Source: Trueperella bonasi (GTDB taxonomy: Bacteria; Actinomycetota; Actinomycetes; Actinomycetales; Actinomycetaceae). Taken from it: a stretch of 64,000 nucleotides of DNA. This document shows, in pieces, positions 43,599 to 52,190 of the stretch; positions within the stretch are counted from its first letter, which is position 1, and each line of letters begins with the position of its first letter. Location: contig NZ_JAUSQX010000001.1 of assembly GCF_030811535.1 (NCBI RefSeq), positions 1,798,001-1,862,000 on the forward strand. The letters are read 5' to 3'. A program made the position numbers and the translations under genes. The notes under the pieces are model-generated. The model was not told where the DNA came from and did no database searches. It worked only from the letters and a program-made list of their open reading frames with translations.

Positions 43599-44702
43599 AT
43601 GGAAAAGATACGTTTAACCACACCGCATGAAACACTTGCCGTGATCCCACATCTCATCGGTTTTCGGCCGATGGATTCGGTAGTCATCATGAGTTTGCGC
43701 AGAGGATTCGCCCACCAGAGCGGCCCGATCGTCCGTCTGGAACTCGAAGGGCAGATTCCGCCCGGGTTTATCGACGTCGTCCTCGACTTTATTGACACCT
43801 TTGATGTTCGTGATCTCGCACTTGCATGGTACGGCTCAGATTTGGAAACCATGATCGGCGATCAAGAATCAATCGACATTCTCGATACGGCAGGCCTAGC
43901 TGCACAACGGTATCTGGATGACAATGTGCCACCTGATGACGATGGCTACGTCACCGTTTCACTGACCGATTACACGCATTGGGTTGGTTGCCTCGACATC
44001 CGAGAGGCCACGTGGATACCATTTGCTGATCTTGTTTCGAAAAAGATCGTTCGGCCCTTCGACGAGCTCAACGAATCGCCTGGCGTTACCGAACTCGTAT
44101 TTCATGGATCAGCGCCACTTGAAGACGAGCCCGAATACATTGATCCGCGGGCCGAATGGAGTGATCGTGAAGCTGCGGTTTTAGCTGCTCGCAAAGAACG
44201 AATAAGGACGAGCCAACGGCGCAAATGTGGCAATGTTTGGCGTGAGGCTTTGCGGCTTATACAAGAGGGTAAGCCCTGCGAACAGGCTGCGCCGACGCCA
44301 GAAATTATCGGTTTGCTTAACGCCGGCTTGGATAGCATTCTGCACCGGGATCGAGTGATTCTCGCCGCAGTCAATTCCAATGTGACCGATGTGCTCAAGG
44401 TCAAAAAACACCAAATCAGTGCTCTCCTCGGGAATGCGACGGCGGATACGGACCACAACCTGACAAGTGTGACTCATCTAGTCGAGTACATTGCCCGATA
44501 TTCCGATGATTGCGATCCGGCCGCCTTCGCCGTCGCAGCTTACCTGCGCTGGTGGGCCAATGACATCGAGGGCGCCGGGAAAAACGCGGCAGTTGCCAGC
44601 CTGTCAGATCCGAACTACTCACTTGCCCAACTGGTGCATCACGCACTGAGCGTGAGATTGCCCTCACCGATCGATGATCCTGTGGGGCGGGAAGGTGATT
44701 GA
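43599..44702 (+). CDS. DUF4192 family protein
   Basis: A 367-residue soluble protein. The family signature is near the N-terminus: TPHETLAVIPHLIGFRPMDSVV, cited as LAVIPHLIGFRP. The C-terminal half is helical, ending AVAAYLRWWANDIEGAG...DPNYSLAQLV. DUF4192 proteins occur throughout Actinobacteria near sigA and parE genes and are uncharacterised. No Shine-Dalgarno is seen; a TTGAAT hexamer six bases upstream could serve a leaderless start. Confidence 0.92.
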   Translation: MEKIRLTTPHETLAVIPHLIGFRPMDSVVIMSLRRGFAHQSGPIVRLELEGQIPPGFIDVVLDFIDTFDVRDLALAWYGSDLETMIGDQESIDILDTAGLAAQRYLDDNVPPDDDGYVTVSLTDYTHWVGCLDIREATWIPFADLVSKKIVRPFDELNESPGVTELVFHGSAPLEDEPEYIDPRAEWSDREAAVLAARKERIRTSQRRKCGNVWREALRLIQEGKPCEQAAPTPEIIGLLNAGLDSILHRDRVILAAVNSNVTDVLKVKKHQISALLGNATADTDHNLTSVTHLVEYIARYSDDCDPAAFAVAAYLRWWANDIEGAGKNAAVASLSDPNYSLAQLVHHALSVRLPSPIDDPVGREGD

Positions 44703-44802
44703 GCAGGTCAGCGCGTCGTGATTTCGGCCTACGGTTAATTCGGGAGTCAATTCCGAGTTTGTGAGTATCCTCTTATCGTGCCTTCCTACGTTAGGGGACC
44801 AT

Positions 44803-45207
44803 ATGACAGTTGTTGTGCCAGTGCTTGACGATGCGAAAGACGAGGCGTTGAGGGTTGCGATACAGATCGCTCGGCGCGAATCCATGCCCTTGGTGGCGCT
44901 CTTGAACCGCCCCGTCTCCGAATTCGATCAAGAAAGCGTTGATGCTGAAATTGATGCGCTCAGTGACCGTCTGGACCGAGAGGACATTGCATACTCAACG
45001 GAAGTACGACTTGCTAGCCAAGATCTTGGTGCATCTCTTGCCGAAGTTGCCACGCACGTTGAGGCGTCGATCGTCGTCGTATCGCTAGCGCAACGGCCCA
45101 CCAACGGAAAGCTACTACTTGGCTCTCAAATTCAGCGGCTGCTCGTCGAAAGTCCCTGCTCCGTTCTCGTTGTTCGTGAGGGCACGGCACAAAGCTGCCG
45201 GGAATAA
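44803..45207 (+). CDS. Universal stress protein family
   Basis: A 134-residue single-domain Usp protein. The alpha/beta fold starts TVVVPVLDDAKDEAL and ends with KLLLGSQIQRLLVESPCSVLVVRE, cited as GSQIQRLLVESPCSVLVV, where the Usp nucleotide-binding loop normally lies. The GxxG part of the ATP motif is incomplete, so it may belong to the non-ATP-binding branch. AGGGG stands five bases before ATG 44803, which is preferred over the GTG at 44761. It precedes sigA. Confidence 0.85.
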   Translation: MTVVVPVLDDAKDEALRVAIQIARRESMPLVALLNRPVSEFDQESVDAEIDALSDRLDREDIAYSTEVRLASQDLGASLAEVATHVEASIVVVSLAQRPTNGKLLLGSQIQRLLVESPCSVLVVREGTAQSCRE

Positions 45208-45265
45208 AAATCTCACAAAACCGTTTGCCCTAGTGGATCAATGCGGGTTTTCGATGAAAATCCGC

Positions 45266-45271
45266 TATATT
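45266..45271 (+). promoter_or_regulatory. -10 box of sigA
   Basis: TATATT lies 37 bases before the GTG at 45309, giving a short leader with a GAAAGG ribosome site. Confidence 0.45.
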
Positions 45272-45308
45272 AACAAGTTGTACTCACTGGCGTTTCGAAA
45301 GGTTGCAC

Positions 45309-47003
45309 GTGGCCGCATCAAAAAAGAAAACCTCTACCTCATCCTCATCCGCTTCACAGGTAAAGGTTGATGCCAACGAACTACCTCGGATGAAAGTTCC
45401 TGAGCTACGTGAGCTCGCGAAAACTCTTGGACTACAGCTCAACTCGCGCGCAGTGAAAGCCACGCTCGTAGAGGAAATTGAACAAGCGCTTCAAGCGCAA
45501 GTTAGCCAGGCTTTGGCTAAGCCAAAGAAAGCACAGGAAAAACCGGCAAAAGCGAAGGAGCAAAAGGCACAGGCGAAGCCGGAGGCTGAGAACGGCGAAC
45601 TGACCGCGGCTGAATTGAACAAGTTCAAGGTTGCTGAGCTTCGTGATCGGGCGAAGAATCTTGGTGCTGACAAGATTTCCGGCTTGCGCAAACAGGACTT
45701 GGTCTCGTTAGTTCTCGAGCTTCAAAGTTCGAATAGTGCCGCGAGCTCTGAGGAAGTATCCGATAATGCGGATGTTTCGGCGCCGGAGATCGTGGAAAAC
45801 GACGAGGATGACGATCTTGAGACCCCCGATGAACCAGACGATCTTGATGATGAAGACCTCGAACTGGATGAAGACCTCGACGATGACTTAGACGAGGATG
45901 ACCTCGACGACGAAGAAGAGCTAGACGAAGACTCAGAAGCAAGTGCTGACGAAGCGGAAGAGGACGAGGAAGAAGATGAGGACGAAGAAAAATCCGTCAT
46001 AGTCACTGCTTCCAATAAGGATTCAAAGGGAGCCTTCGTCGTCAAAGATTCTGATGACACAGACGAACCAGCCCAGCGCGTACACGTGGCTGGTGCAACT
46101 GCGGATCCGGTCAAGGACTACCTCAAGCAAATCGGCAAAGTGCCCTTACTCAATGCAGCAGAAGAGGTCGAACTGGCCCAGCGTATCGAAGCAGGCCTGT
46201 ACGCCCAACACCTTCTGGACACGACCGAGATTGACGAACCGAAGCACCGCCGTGAGCTAGAAATAATTTCACGCGATGGGCGCAATGCTAAGAACCACCT
46301 TCTTGAAGCGAACCTGCGCCTCGTAGTTTCACTTGCCAAGCGTTACACCGGCCGTGGAATGCTGTTCCTTGACCTTATTCAAGAAGGCAATCTTGGCCTA
46401 GTTCGAGCCGTGGAAAAGTTTGACTATGCCAAGGGATTTAAGTTTTCCACCTACGCAACGTGGTGGATTCGCCAGGCCATCACTCGCGCAATGGCCGACC
46501 AGGCACGAACGATCCGAATCCCTGTTCACATGGTTGAAGTGATCAATAAACTGGCCCGTGTCCAGCGCCAAATGCTCCAAGATCTTGGCCGTGAACCAAC
46601 CACCGAGGAACTGGCACGCGAACTCGATATGACGGAAGAAAAAGTCATTGAGGTCCAAAAGTATGGCCGAGAACCAATCTCCTTGCATACGCCTCTTGGT
46701 GAAGATGGTGATTCCGAATTTGGTGATCTGATCGAGGATTCGGAGGCGGTCGTACCGGCCGATGCCGTTGGATTTACCCTGCTTCAAGAGCAACTTCACC
46801 AAGTTCTCGACACGCTGTCAGAACGTGAAGCGGGCGTTGTGTCCATGCGTTTCGGGCTGACGGATGGCCAGCCGAAGACTCTAGATGAGATCGGCAAGGT
46901 TTATGGCGTCACGCGCGAACGAATTCGGCAGATCGAATCAAAAACGATGTCAAAATTACGCCACCCGTCGCGCTCGCAGGTCTTGCGCGACTACCTGGAG
47001 TAA
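45309..47003 (+). CDS. sigA: Principal RNA polymerase sigma factor with SAP/Rho-N-like N-terminus
   Basis: A 564-residue primary sigma factor. Regions 1.2 to 4.2 are canonical: [20 protein letters not shown], the region 2 core [20 protein letters not shown], and the region 4 helix-turn-helix [20 protein letters not shown]. The N-terminus is unusual. Residues ~22-62 and ~99-139 form two similar helical modules, [15 protein letters not shown] and [15 protein letters not shown], each ending in a Lys-Leu/Val-rich helix, which resemble SAP or Rho-N nucleic-acid-binding domains. A Lys/Ala linker separates them. A very acidic tract (~148-228) then precedes region 1.2. No typical region 1.1 is seen. 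GTG 45309 follows GAAAGG. Confidence 0.95.
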   Translation: MAASKKKTSTSSSSASQVKVDANELPRMKVPELRELAKTLGLQLNSRAVKATLVEEIEQALQAQVSQALAKPKKAQEKPAKAKEQKAQAKPEAENGELTAAELNKFKVAELRDRAKNLGADKISGLRKQDLVSLVLELQSSNSAASSEEVSDNADVSAPEIVENDEDDDLETPDEPDDLDDEDLELDEDLDDDLDEDDLDDEEELDEDSEASADEAEEDEEEDEDEEKSVIVTASNKDSKGAFVVKDSDDTDEPAQRVHVAGATADPVKDYLKQIGKVPLLNAAEEVELAQRIEAGLYAQHLLDTTEIDEPKHRRELEIISRDGRNAKNHLLEANLRLVVSLAKRYTGRGMLFLDLIQEGNLGLVRAVEKFDYAKGFKFSTYATWWIRQAITRAMADQARTIRIPVHMVEVINKLARVQRQMLQDLGREPTTEELARELDMTEEKVIEVQKYGREPISLHTPLGEDGDSEFGDLIEDSEAVVPADAVGFTLLQEQLHQVLDTLSEREAGVVSMRFGLTDGQPKTLDEIGKVYGVTRERIRQIESKTMSKLRHPSRSQVLRDYLE

Positions 47004-47632
47004 ACCGATCCGTCTGCAGCTTTCTTGGCGATCGTGCCCCGCGAGAGGGCACGCTTCCACTGCGCGGGTAGCACCACGGCGTCGTCGCGATTGACAGCTC
47101 GATCGACGTAACGTTCACCGCGAGCCTCTTGCTCAGCGAAAATGCGTAAGAGCCGAACGCAGGTCTCGGCGTCGCTGATGCTGCGGTGTGCACGCTCAGT
47201 TTTGATGCCTAGCCGACTAGCCAGCCCACGTAAGGAATGCGAGCCTGGCTCGAGGTAAATGCGCGACTGGTCCATCGTGCACACGCACGATTCTTTATCG
47301 ATACGCTCTAAAAATCCGGCGCGAGCCAGCTCTCCATTGAGGAATTCGCGATCAAATTTTGCATTGTGGGCAACGATTCGCCGGCCACGAAGCTGTTCAG
47401 TTAATTCCGCGGCTATCTCACTAAATCGGGGAGCTGATCGCAGCAAGTCATCCGTTATTCCATGAATCTCAACTGCTCCGGAAGGCCGGCCGGGATCGAC
47501 AAGCGTGTGCCAACGCGCTAATTCCCGAAGCTCGAAATCCAGACGTATGACGGCAATCTCAATGACGCGGTCGGTGCTGCGGTCCAAGCCCGTAGTTTCA
47601 ATATCGATGACGGCATACTCGCTTAAGTTCAC
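46991..47632 (-). CDS. DnaQ-like 3'-5' exonuclease
   Basis: A 213-residue DEDDh exonuclease. ExoI is [12 protein letters not shown] (Asp, Glu), ExoII is [12 protein letters not shown] (Asp) and ExoIII is [14 protein letters not shown] (His, Asp). It has no polymerase or BRCT part, so it may proofread for a polymerase or degrade short oligonucleotides. It ends inside the last 13 bases of sigA on the opposite strand. The GTG at 47632 has no strong ribosome site. Confidence 0.93.
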   Translation of the reverse strand: MNLSEYAVIDIETTGLDRSTDRVIEIAVIRLDFELRELARWHTLVDPGRPSGAVEIHGITDDLLRSAPRFSEIAAELTEQLRGRRIVAHNAKFDREFLNGELARAGFLERIDKESCVCTMDQSRIYLEPGSHSLRGLASRLGIKTERAHRSISDAETCVRLLRIFAEQEARGERYVDRAVNRDDAVVLPAQWKRALSRGTIAKKAADGSVYSR

Positions 47633-47723
47633 GTGGACATCTTCTCACATCGGGAGTTTTGCCCGGGGCGAACCTTGATGAGATGAACGGAATAATACCG
47701 AGCTTTCATGCTTTGATCGTAGT

Positions 47724-47915
47724 GTGAATGCATTAATTGAAACTCCGTCACTGACAGCCGCCGATCGCTGCGACGCCTGCAACGCACAGGCGTACGTCCG
47801 GGTTGAATTGTCATCGGGCGAACTCTTGTTCTGTGCTCACCATGCGCGAAAGCACATGCCCGCTTTAGAGAAGGTGGCAATCTCCATCGTCGATGAAACG
47901 GATCGTATCGCCTAG
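47724..47915 (+). CDS. Small zinc-ribbon protein (DUF7455 type)
   Basis: A 63-residue protein with a compact metal site: DRCDACNAQAYVRV (two cysteines) and LLFCAHHARKH (cysteine and histidines). This short family is conserved in Actinobacteria between sigA and parE and has no assigned function. The start is GTG 47724, probably leaderless. It is followed by the parE promoter region. Confidence 0.9.
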   Translation: MNALIETPSLTAADRCDACNAQAYVRVELSSGELLFCAHHARKHMPALEKVAISIVDETDRIA

Positions 47916-48000
47916 TCTTTTGTCTTTGCGGTAGTTTCGCGCGCTGAAGCACTCGGTGCGAGCGCGCCCGAGCCTCACCAATCTGGCGCGATTTACAGAC

Positions 48001-48006
48001 TAAGAT
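48001..48006 (+). promoter_or_regulatory. -10 box, leaderless parE
   Basis: TAAGAT lies exactly six bases before GTG 48013. Confidence 0.5.
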
Positions 48007-48012
48007 CATGCT

Positions 48013-50151
48013 GTGCCAGCTAATAAACGACAAGAATACACCGCCCGCCACCTTTCGGTTCTCGAGGGTCTCGAAGCGGTGCGCAAACGCCCTGGAATGT
48101 ATATCGGTTCAACCGATTCTCGGGGGTTGATGCACTGTTTGTGGGAGATCATCGATAATTCAGTCGACGAGGCCACCGAAGGTCATGCGAGCAAAATCGA
48201 GATCACCCTGTTTTCTGATGGCTCGGTCGAAGTGAGCGATGACGGCCGGGGCATTCCCGTAGACGAGGTGCCAGGCACCGGCGCCTCCGGCGTGGAAGTG
48301 GTTTATACCAAGCTCCACGCAGGAGGAAAATTTGACAGCGCCATGTACGGATCAGCCGGCGGACTTCACGGCGTTGGCGCCTCGGTTGTCAATGCGCTTT
48401 CTCAACGTCTAGATGTAGCCGTGCGTCGCGATGGGAAAATTTGGGAAATGTCGTTCCATCGTGGTGAACCGGGTACCTTTAAAGACGGAAAAAGCCCCAA
48501 ACCAGATAACCCGTTTACGCCCTTCACCACGCAATCTGAGCTGAGGGTAACCGGCAAGGTCGCAAAGAAGAATACCGGAACTACTGTCCGTTACTGGGCC
48601 GATCCGGAAATATTCCCGATCGATACCGAGTTTAACTTTGACCACCTCATCGAACGCGCGAGGGAAAAGGCTTTTTTAGTTCCCGGGTTAGAGATATCCA
48701 TTCGTGACGAACGGGGACTTTCAACCGCCGAGGGTACACCTGAACAGGAAGGTTCCACTGTCGAAGTTTTTAAGTACGACGGCGGTGTGGTCGACTTTGT
48801 GGACCACCTGGCTTCGGACCCGCCAGTGACGCGCACGATGCATATCACCGGCTCGGGAACGTTTACCGAAACGGTTCAGGAGCTGGATAAAAAGTCTGGG
48901 CACCTCACACCTCGCGAAGTTGAACGAATCTGCGAGGTTGACGTCGCCCTGCGTTGGGGTAACGGTTATGACACGTGCGAAGAGTCATTCGTCAACATCA
49001 TTGCCACACCGAAAGGTGGCACCCACCTAGCGGGTTTTGAGGCGGGACTCGTCAAGGCCGTGCGCGCTCAAATTGACTCTCGCTCACGTCAACTTAAGGT
49101 AACTGCCCGTGATCCACGTATCGATAAAGAAGATATTTTAGCCGGGTTGACAGCCGTCATTGCCGTTCGCGTTCCCGAACCGCAATTTGAGGGCCAGACC
49201 AAAGAGGTGCTCGGAACAGCGCCCGTGCGCACCATTGTGTCCAAGATTGTTGACGAGGGGCTCACGAAGGAACTCTCGTCATCCAAACGCGATGCGCGCA
49301 CCGAAAATTTGCGTGTCCTGGAAAAAATTGTCGCCGAGATGCGCGCCCGGGTGGCAGCGCGAACGCAAAAGGAGATATCGCGGCGGAAAAATGCGCTCGA
49401 AACATCAAGTTTGCCCGCTAAGCTAGCCGATTGCAGGTCGGAAGATATCGAAAAAACTGAACTCTTTATCGTCGAGGGCGATTCGGCGCTTGGAACGGCG
49501 AAACTTGCTCGAGATTCAGAGTTTCAAGCCCTGCTTCCGATTCGCGGGAAGATTTTGAATGTGCAAAAGGCTTCACCGTCAGATATTTTGAAAAATCAAG
49601 AGGTTTCCTCAATAATCCAAGTCGTCGGAGCAGGATCTGGGCGCACTTTCGATCCTGACGCGGCCCGCTATGGGAAGGTGATCTTCATGACGGATGCGGA
49701 CGTGGACGGAGCTCACATTCGCACCCTATTGCTGACGCTCTTCTTCAGGTACATGCGCCCGCTCGTTGAAGCCGGCCGTGTGTACGCGGCTGTTCCACCG
49801 CTCCACAGGGTCGAGGTTGCCGCGAAAGGAAGAAAGAAAGGCGAATATTTGTACTCGTATTCTGACGGCGAGCTGCGCCAAATTCTCCACCGGCTTGAGC
49901 GGCAGGGCCGCACGTTCAAGGAGCCGATCCAACGCTACAAGGGACTGGGCGAAATGGATGCCGATCAACTTGCCGAAACCACGATGGATCCAAGCCGGCG
50001 AACGCTTCGGCGGATCTGCCTCGAAGACGAACAAGCGCTCCGTTTCGCGGAGGAAACTTTCGAGCTATTGATGGGCTCGGAGGTCGCACCGAGAAAGAGC
50101 TTTATCATCGATGGCGCCGGCGATATTTCACGTGAACAAATTGATGCCTAA
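48013..50151 (+). CDS. parE: DNA topoisomerase IV subunit B (type IIA, ParE/GyrB-like)
   Basis: A 712-residue ATPase subunit. The GHKL ATP site has EIIDNSVDEATEGHA, SDDGRGIPVDEVPGTGASGVE (quoted in part: DDGRGIP) and GGLHGVGASVVNAL. The Toprim domain has EGDSALGTAKLARD and DADVDGAHIRTLLLTL. It pairs with ParC, encoded nearby on the opposite strand, to decatenate daughter chromosomes. The actinobacterial pair lies next to the principal sigma gene, as here. Gyrase genes usually lie near the origin, outside this window. Confidence 0.93.
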   Translation: MPANKRQEYTARHLSVLEGLEAVRKRPGMYIGSTDSRGLMHCLWEIIDNSVDEATEGHASKIEITLFSDGSVEVSDDGRGIPVDEVPGTGASGVEVVYTKLHAGGKFDSAMYGSAGGLHGVGASVVNALSQRLDVAVRRDGKIWEMSFHRGEPGTFKDGKSPKPDNPFTPFTTQSELRVTGKVAKKNTGTTVRYWADPEIFPIDTEFNFDHLIERAREKAFLVPGLEISIRDERGLSTAEGTPEQEGSTVEVFKYDGGVVDFVDHLASDPPVTRTMHITGSGTFTETVQELDKKSGHLTPREVERICEVDVALRWGNGYDTCEESFVNIIATPKGGTHLAGFEAGLVKAVRAQIDSRSRQLKVTARDPRIDKEDILAGLTAVIAVRVPEPQFEGQTKEVLGTAPVRTIVSKIVDEGLTKELSSSKRDARTENLRVLEKIVAEMRARVAARTQKEISRRKNALETSSLPAKLADCRSEDIEKTELFIVEGDSALGTAKLARDSEFQALLPIRGKILNVQKASPSDILKNQEVSSIIQVVGAGSGRTFDPDAARYGKVIFMTDADVDGAHIRTLLLTLFFRYMRPLVEAGRVYAAVPPLHRVEVAAKGRKKGEYLYSYSDGELRQILHRLERQGRTFKEPIQRYKGLGEMDADQLAETTMDPSRRTLRRICLEDEQALRFAEETFELLMGSEVAPRKSFIIDGAGDISREQIDA

Positions 50152-50174
50152 ACCGACCTTGGTCCTAGATTAGG

Positions 50175-50180
50175 TAGACT
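50175..50180 (+). promoter_or_regulatory. -10 box, leaderless double-GNAT operon
   Basis: TAGACT lies seven bases before ATG 50188. Confidence 0.5.
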
Positions 50181-50187
50181 GTCACTT

Positions 50188-51216
50188 ATGCACGAGGGAA
50201 GATTCACGGGACGCACGCTTGCACAGCGGCTATCTGCTCCCGCCCAGCTTCGGCTTCCAAGCCCGCACCTGGGGCTGTCTTGGCGTAATCTCCGCCAGGC
50301 TGATCTGGATGAGGTCCGTGATCTTCTCGATGAATCATCTGATGCTCGCGCGATTGACGAATTTCGGATACTCCGTTCGATCGGCGCCCTTTTAGACGGC
50401 ACCGCGGGTGAATCTACTGATGCACTCGGCGGCTGGGATCCGGCCGGTACCCTTCAAGCGATTGGGCTAGTGAATCTCAACAGCAATCCGCTCACTGAGG
50501 TTCATGCCGACGTGCTCGGACTAACACGGCCGCAATGGCGTGGGCGAGGTATCGGGCGAGCGCTACTTGAATGGCAGGATGGCCGAGCACGCCAGCTAAT
50601 CTTGCAGGCTGATCATGACCTGCCAGCCTCGATTCGTTCGCGCGTACGCAGCGATAATTTGGGCCGACGTCGGCTTCTTGCAGCCGGCGGATTTTCACCG
50701 CAGTGGCGGTGGACTTTCATGGACTTGGAGCTTGCTGAAAGTCACCGCGAGCTAGCGATGCACGCAACGCAAAGATTGGCTGCCCGTGGAATGTTCTTGG
50801 AAGTCTTTGAAGATAGTCACAGCGAAGAGGTTCGCCGGCTCCACAATCGGGTATCGATGGTGATGGAACGCCGCCAACCGCTCAGCACTGAACAATGGCG
50901 ATCGAGGCTCGCGGGATCGAACCTGAAGACATCGTCGATCCTTACCGATGGTACGAATATTGTTGGATACCTGCTATCAGCTTCGGTAGCTGAAGGTGAT
51001 AGCCTCTACGTGACGTTTTACGGAATCGATCGCGGGTTTCGCAATCAAGGTAACGGTACAGATCTCATTTTGTCGCACATTGATCGTGCGCTAGATCGGG
51101 GATTTACTAGGTTGAGCGTGCCGATCGTTTCCGAAGGGGCGCTAGAGACTAACTTCCTCAAGAAATATGGTTTCTTTGAGGCGGATTCGCAGATTCTCTA
51201 TACGATTGATATTTGA
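50188..51216 (+). CDS. Double-GNAT acetyltransferase (MshD-like layout), first copy
   Basis: A 342-residue protein with two GNAT domains in tandem. The first carries the acetyl-CoA motif RPQWRGRGIGRALLEWQ near residue 120. The second has FRNQGNGTDLILSHI near residue 280 and is more divergent, with the Arg/Gly pattern incomplete. This arrangement is that of mycothiol synthase and related actinobacterial enzymes, but the sequence does not prove a substrate. It overlaps the next double-GNAT gene by one base (TGATG), so they are translationally coupled paralogues. Confidence 0.85.
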   Translation: MHEGRFTGRTLAQRLSAPAQLRLPSPHLGLSWRNLRQADLDEVRDLLDESSDARAIDEFRILRSIGALLDGTAGESTDALGGWDPAGTLQAIGLVNLNSNPLTEVHADVLGLTRPQWRGRGIGRALLEWQDGRARQLILQADHDLPASIRSRVRSDNLGRRRLLAAGGFSPQWRWTFMDLELAESHRELAMHATQRLAARGMFLEVFEDSHSEEVRRLHNRVSMVMERRQPLSTEQWRSRLAGSNLKTSSILTDGTNIVGYLLSASVAEGDSLYVTFYGIDRGFRNQGNGTDLILSHIDRALDRGFTRLSVPIVSEGALETNFLKKYGFFEADSQILYTIDI

Positions 51217-52190
51217 TGAACGATCAAACGTGGCAGTGGCAGAAACTGCATGCAACCGATGCGCAAGCGATCCATGATTTGATCTTGCGCATTGAAGAGG
51301 CGGATTCGGCATCGATCCGTACTTCGGGGCTTGAGGTTGAGTCATATTTTCACGACTCACACGTCTGGCGTGCACAGGGAGCCTGGGTGGGTGACTATCT
51401 GGTCGCCTTTGGTCTCGCACGTACTCCGAAAGGTAACGCCGGGGCGGCACCGATCACCGTTTCTGGTGGGGTAGCGCCCCAGTGGCGTGATAGGGGAGTT
51501 GGCAAGGATCTGCTCCAGCGGCAGTTACTGACGTCCCGTGAAGTTGCAGACGAACTCGGACTTTTGAGCGCTGATGTGCACATGTATGTTGAAAGCTCGC
51601 AGGCGGACCTGATTGGTCTTGCTAACGAATTTAATTTCACAACCGTGTCACAGTTTGTTCAGATGCGCCGGAGTTTAGATCTTCCCATGGCCGGTGTTGA
51701 TACTTCGCAATACATTCAGATCATCAAATTTTCCGATGATTGGATGAAGGATACGCGAAAGGCCCACAACAAGATTTTGGCAGGCTCACAATCGTGGTCA
51801 AAATTGGATGCTCAGGCCTGGAAAGATCGCATCTCAGGTATGGAAGAAGATTGGTGCTTTGTGGCTCTGGACCTGTTTGGCGATCGCCCGAAACTTGCCG
51901 GATACCTTCTTGCCTCTCGCTTTTCTTCTCAAATTAGCGGGTTGGATGCTGCTGTATACGAGGAAGGGTACGTCGAAGAAATCGTGGTCCTGCCGCAGTG
52001 GCGGGGCAAAAATGTGGCCTCATCCCTGATGGTCGCGGCGATGGACCGCTTCAGGGCTGATGGTCTGAACTATATCGGCTTAGATGTGGTTATCGACGAA
52101 GACGGCGAAAACGCCGAGCTCGTAGCAGTTTTCGAACACTTCGATTTCGAACGGGTCGCAGAAACGTACATCGTTGCGACCCGTGTTTAG
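51216..52190 (+). CDS. Double-GNAT acetyltransferase (MshD-like layout), second copy
   Basis: A 324-residue paralogue of the preceding gene with two GNAT domains. APQWRDRGVGKDLLQRQL marks the first acetyl-CoA site and LPQWRGKNVASSLMVAAM the second; the second retains most of the motif, unlike the upstream copy. A conserved TyrIle-rich C-terminus (RVAETYIVAT) follows. The substrate is unknown. ATG 51216 overlaps the upstream stop. It converges on parC, which ends three bases before this gene stops. Confidence 0.85.
   Translation: MNDQTWQWQKLHATDAQAIHDLILRIEEADSASIRTSGLEVESYFHDSHVWRAQGAWVGDYLVAFGLARTPKGNAGAAPITVSGGVAPQWRDRGVGKDLLQRQLLTSREVADELGLLSADVHMYVESSQADLIGLANEFNFTTVSQFVQMRRSLDLPMAGVDTSQYIQIIKFSDDWMKDTRKAHNKILAGSQSWSKLDAQAWKDRISGMEEDWCFVALDLFGDRPKLAGYLLASRFSSQISGLDAAVYEEGYVEEIVVLPQWRGKNVASSLMVAAMDRFRADGLNYIGLDVVIDEDGENAELVAVFEHFDFERVAETYIVATRV

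Noticed and set aside
45750-45992. Tandem-repeat or CRISPR-like array
   Set aside because: The repetition is GAC/GAA codon usage in the acidic tract of sigA, with no repeat-spacer periodicity.
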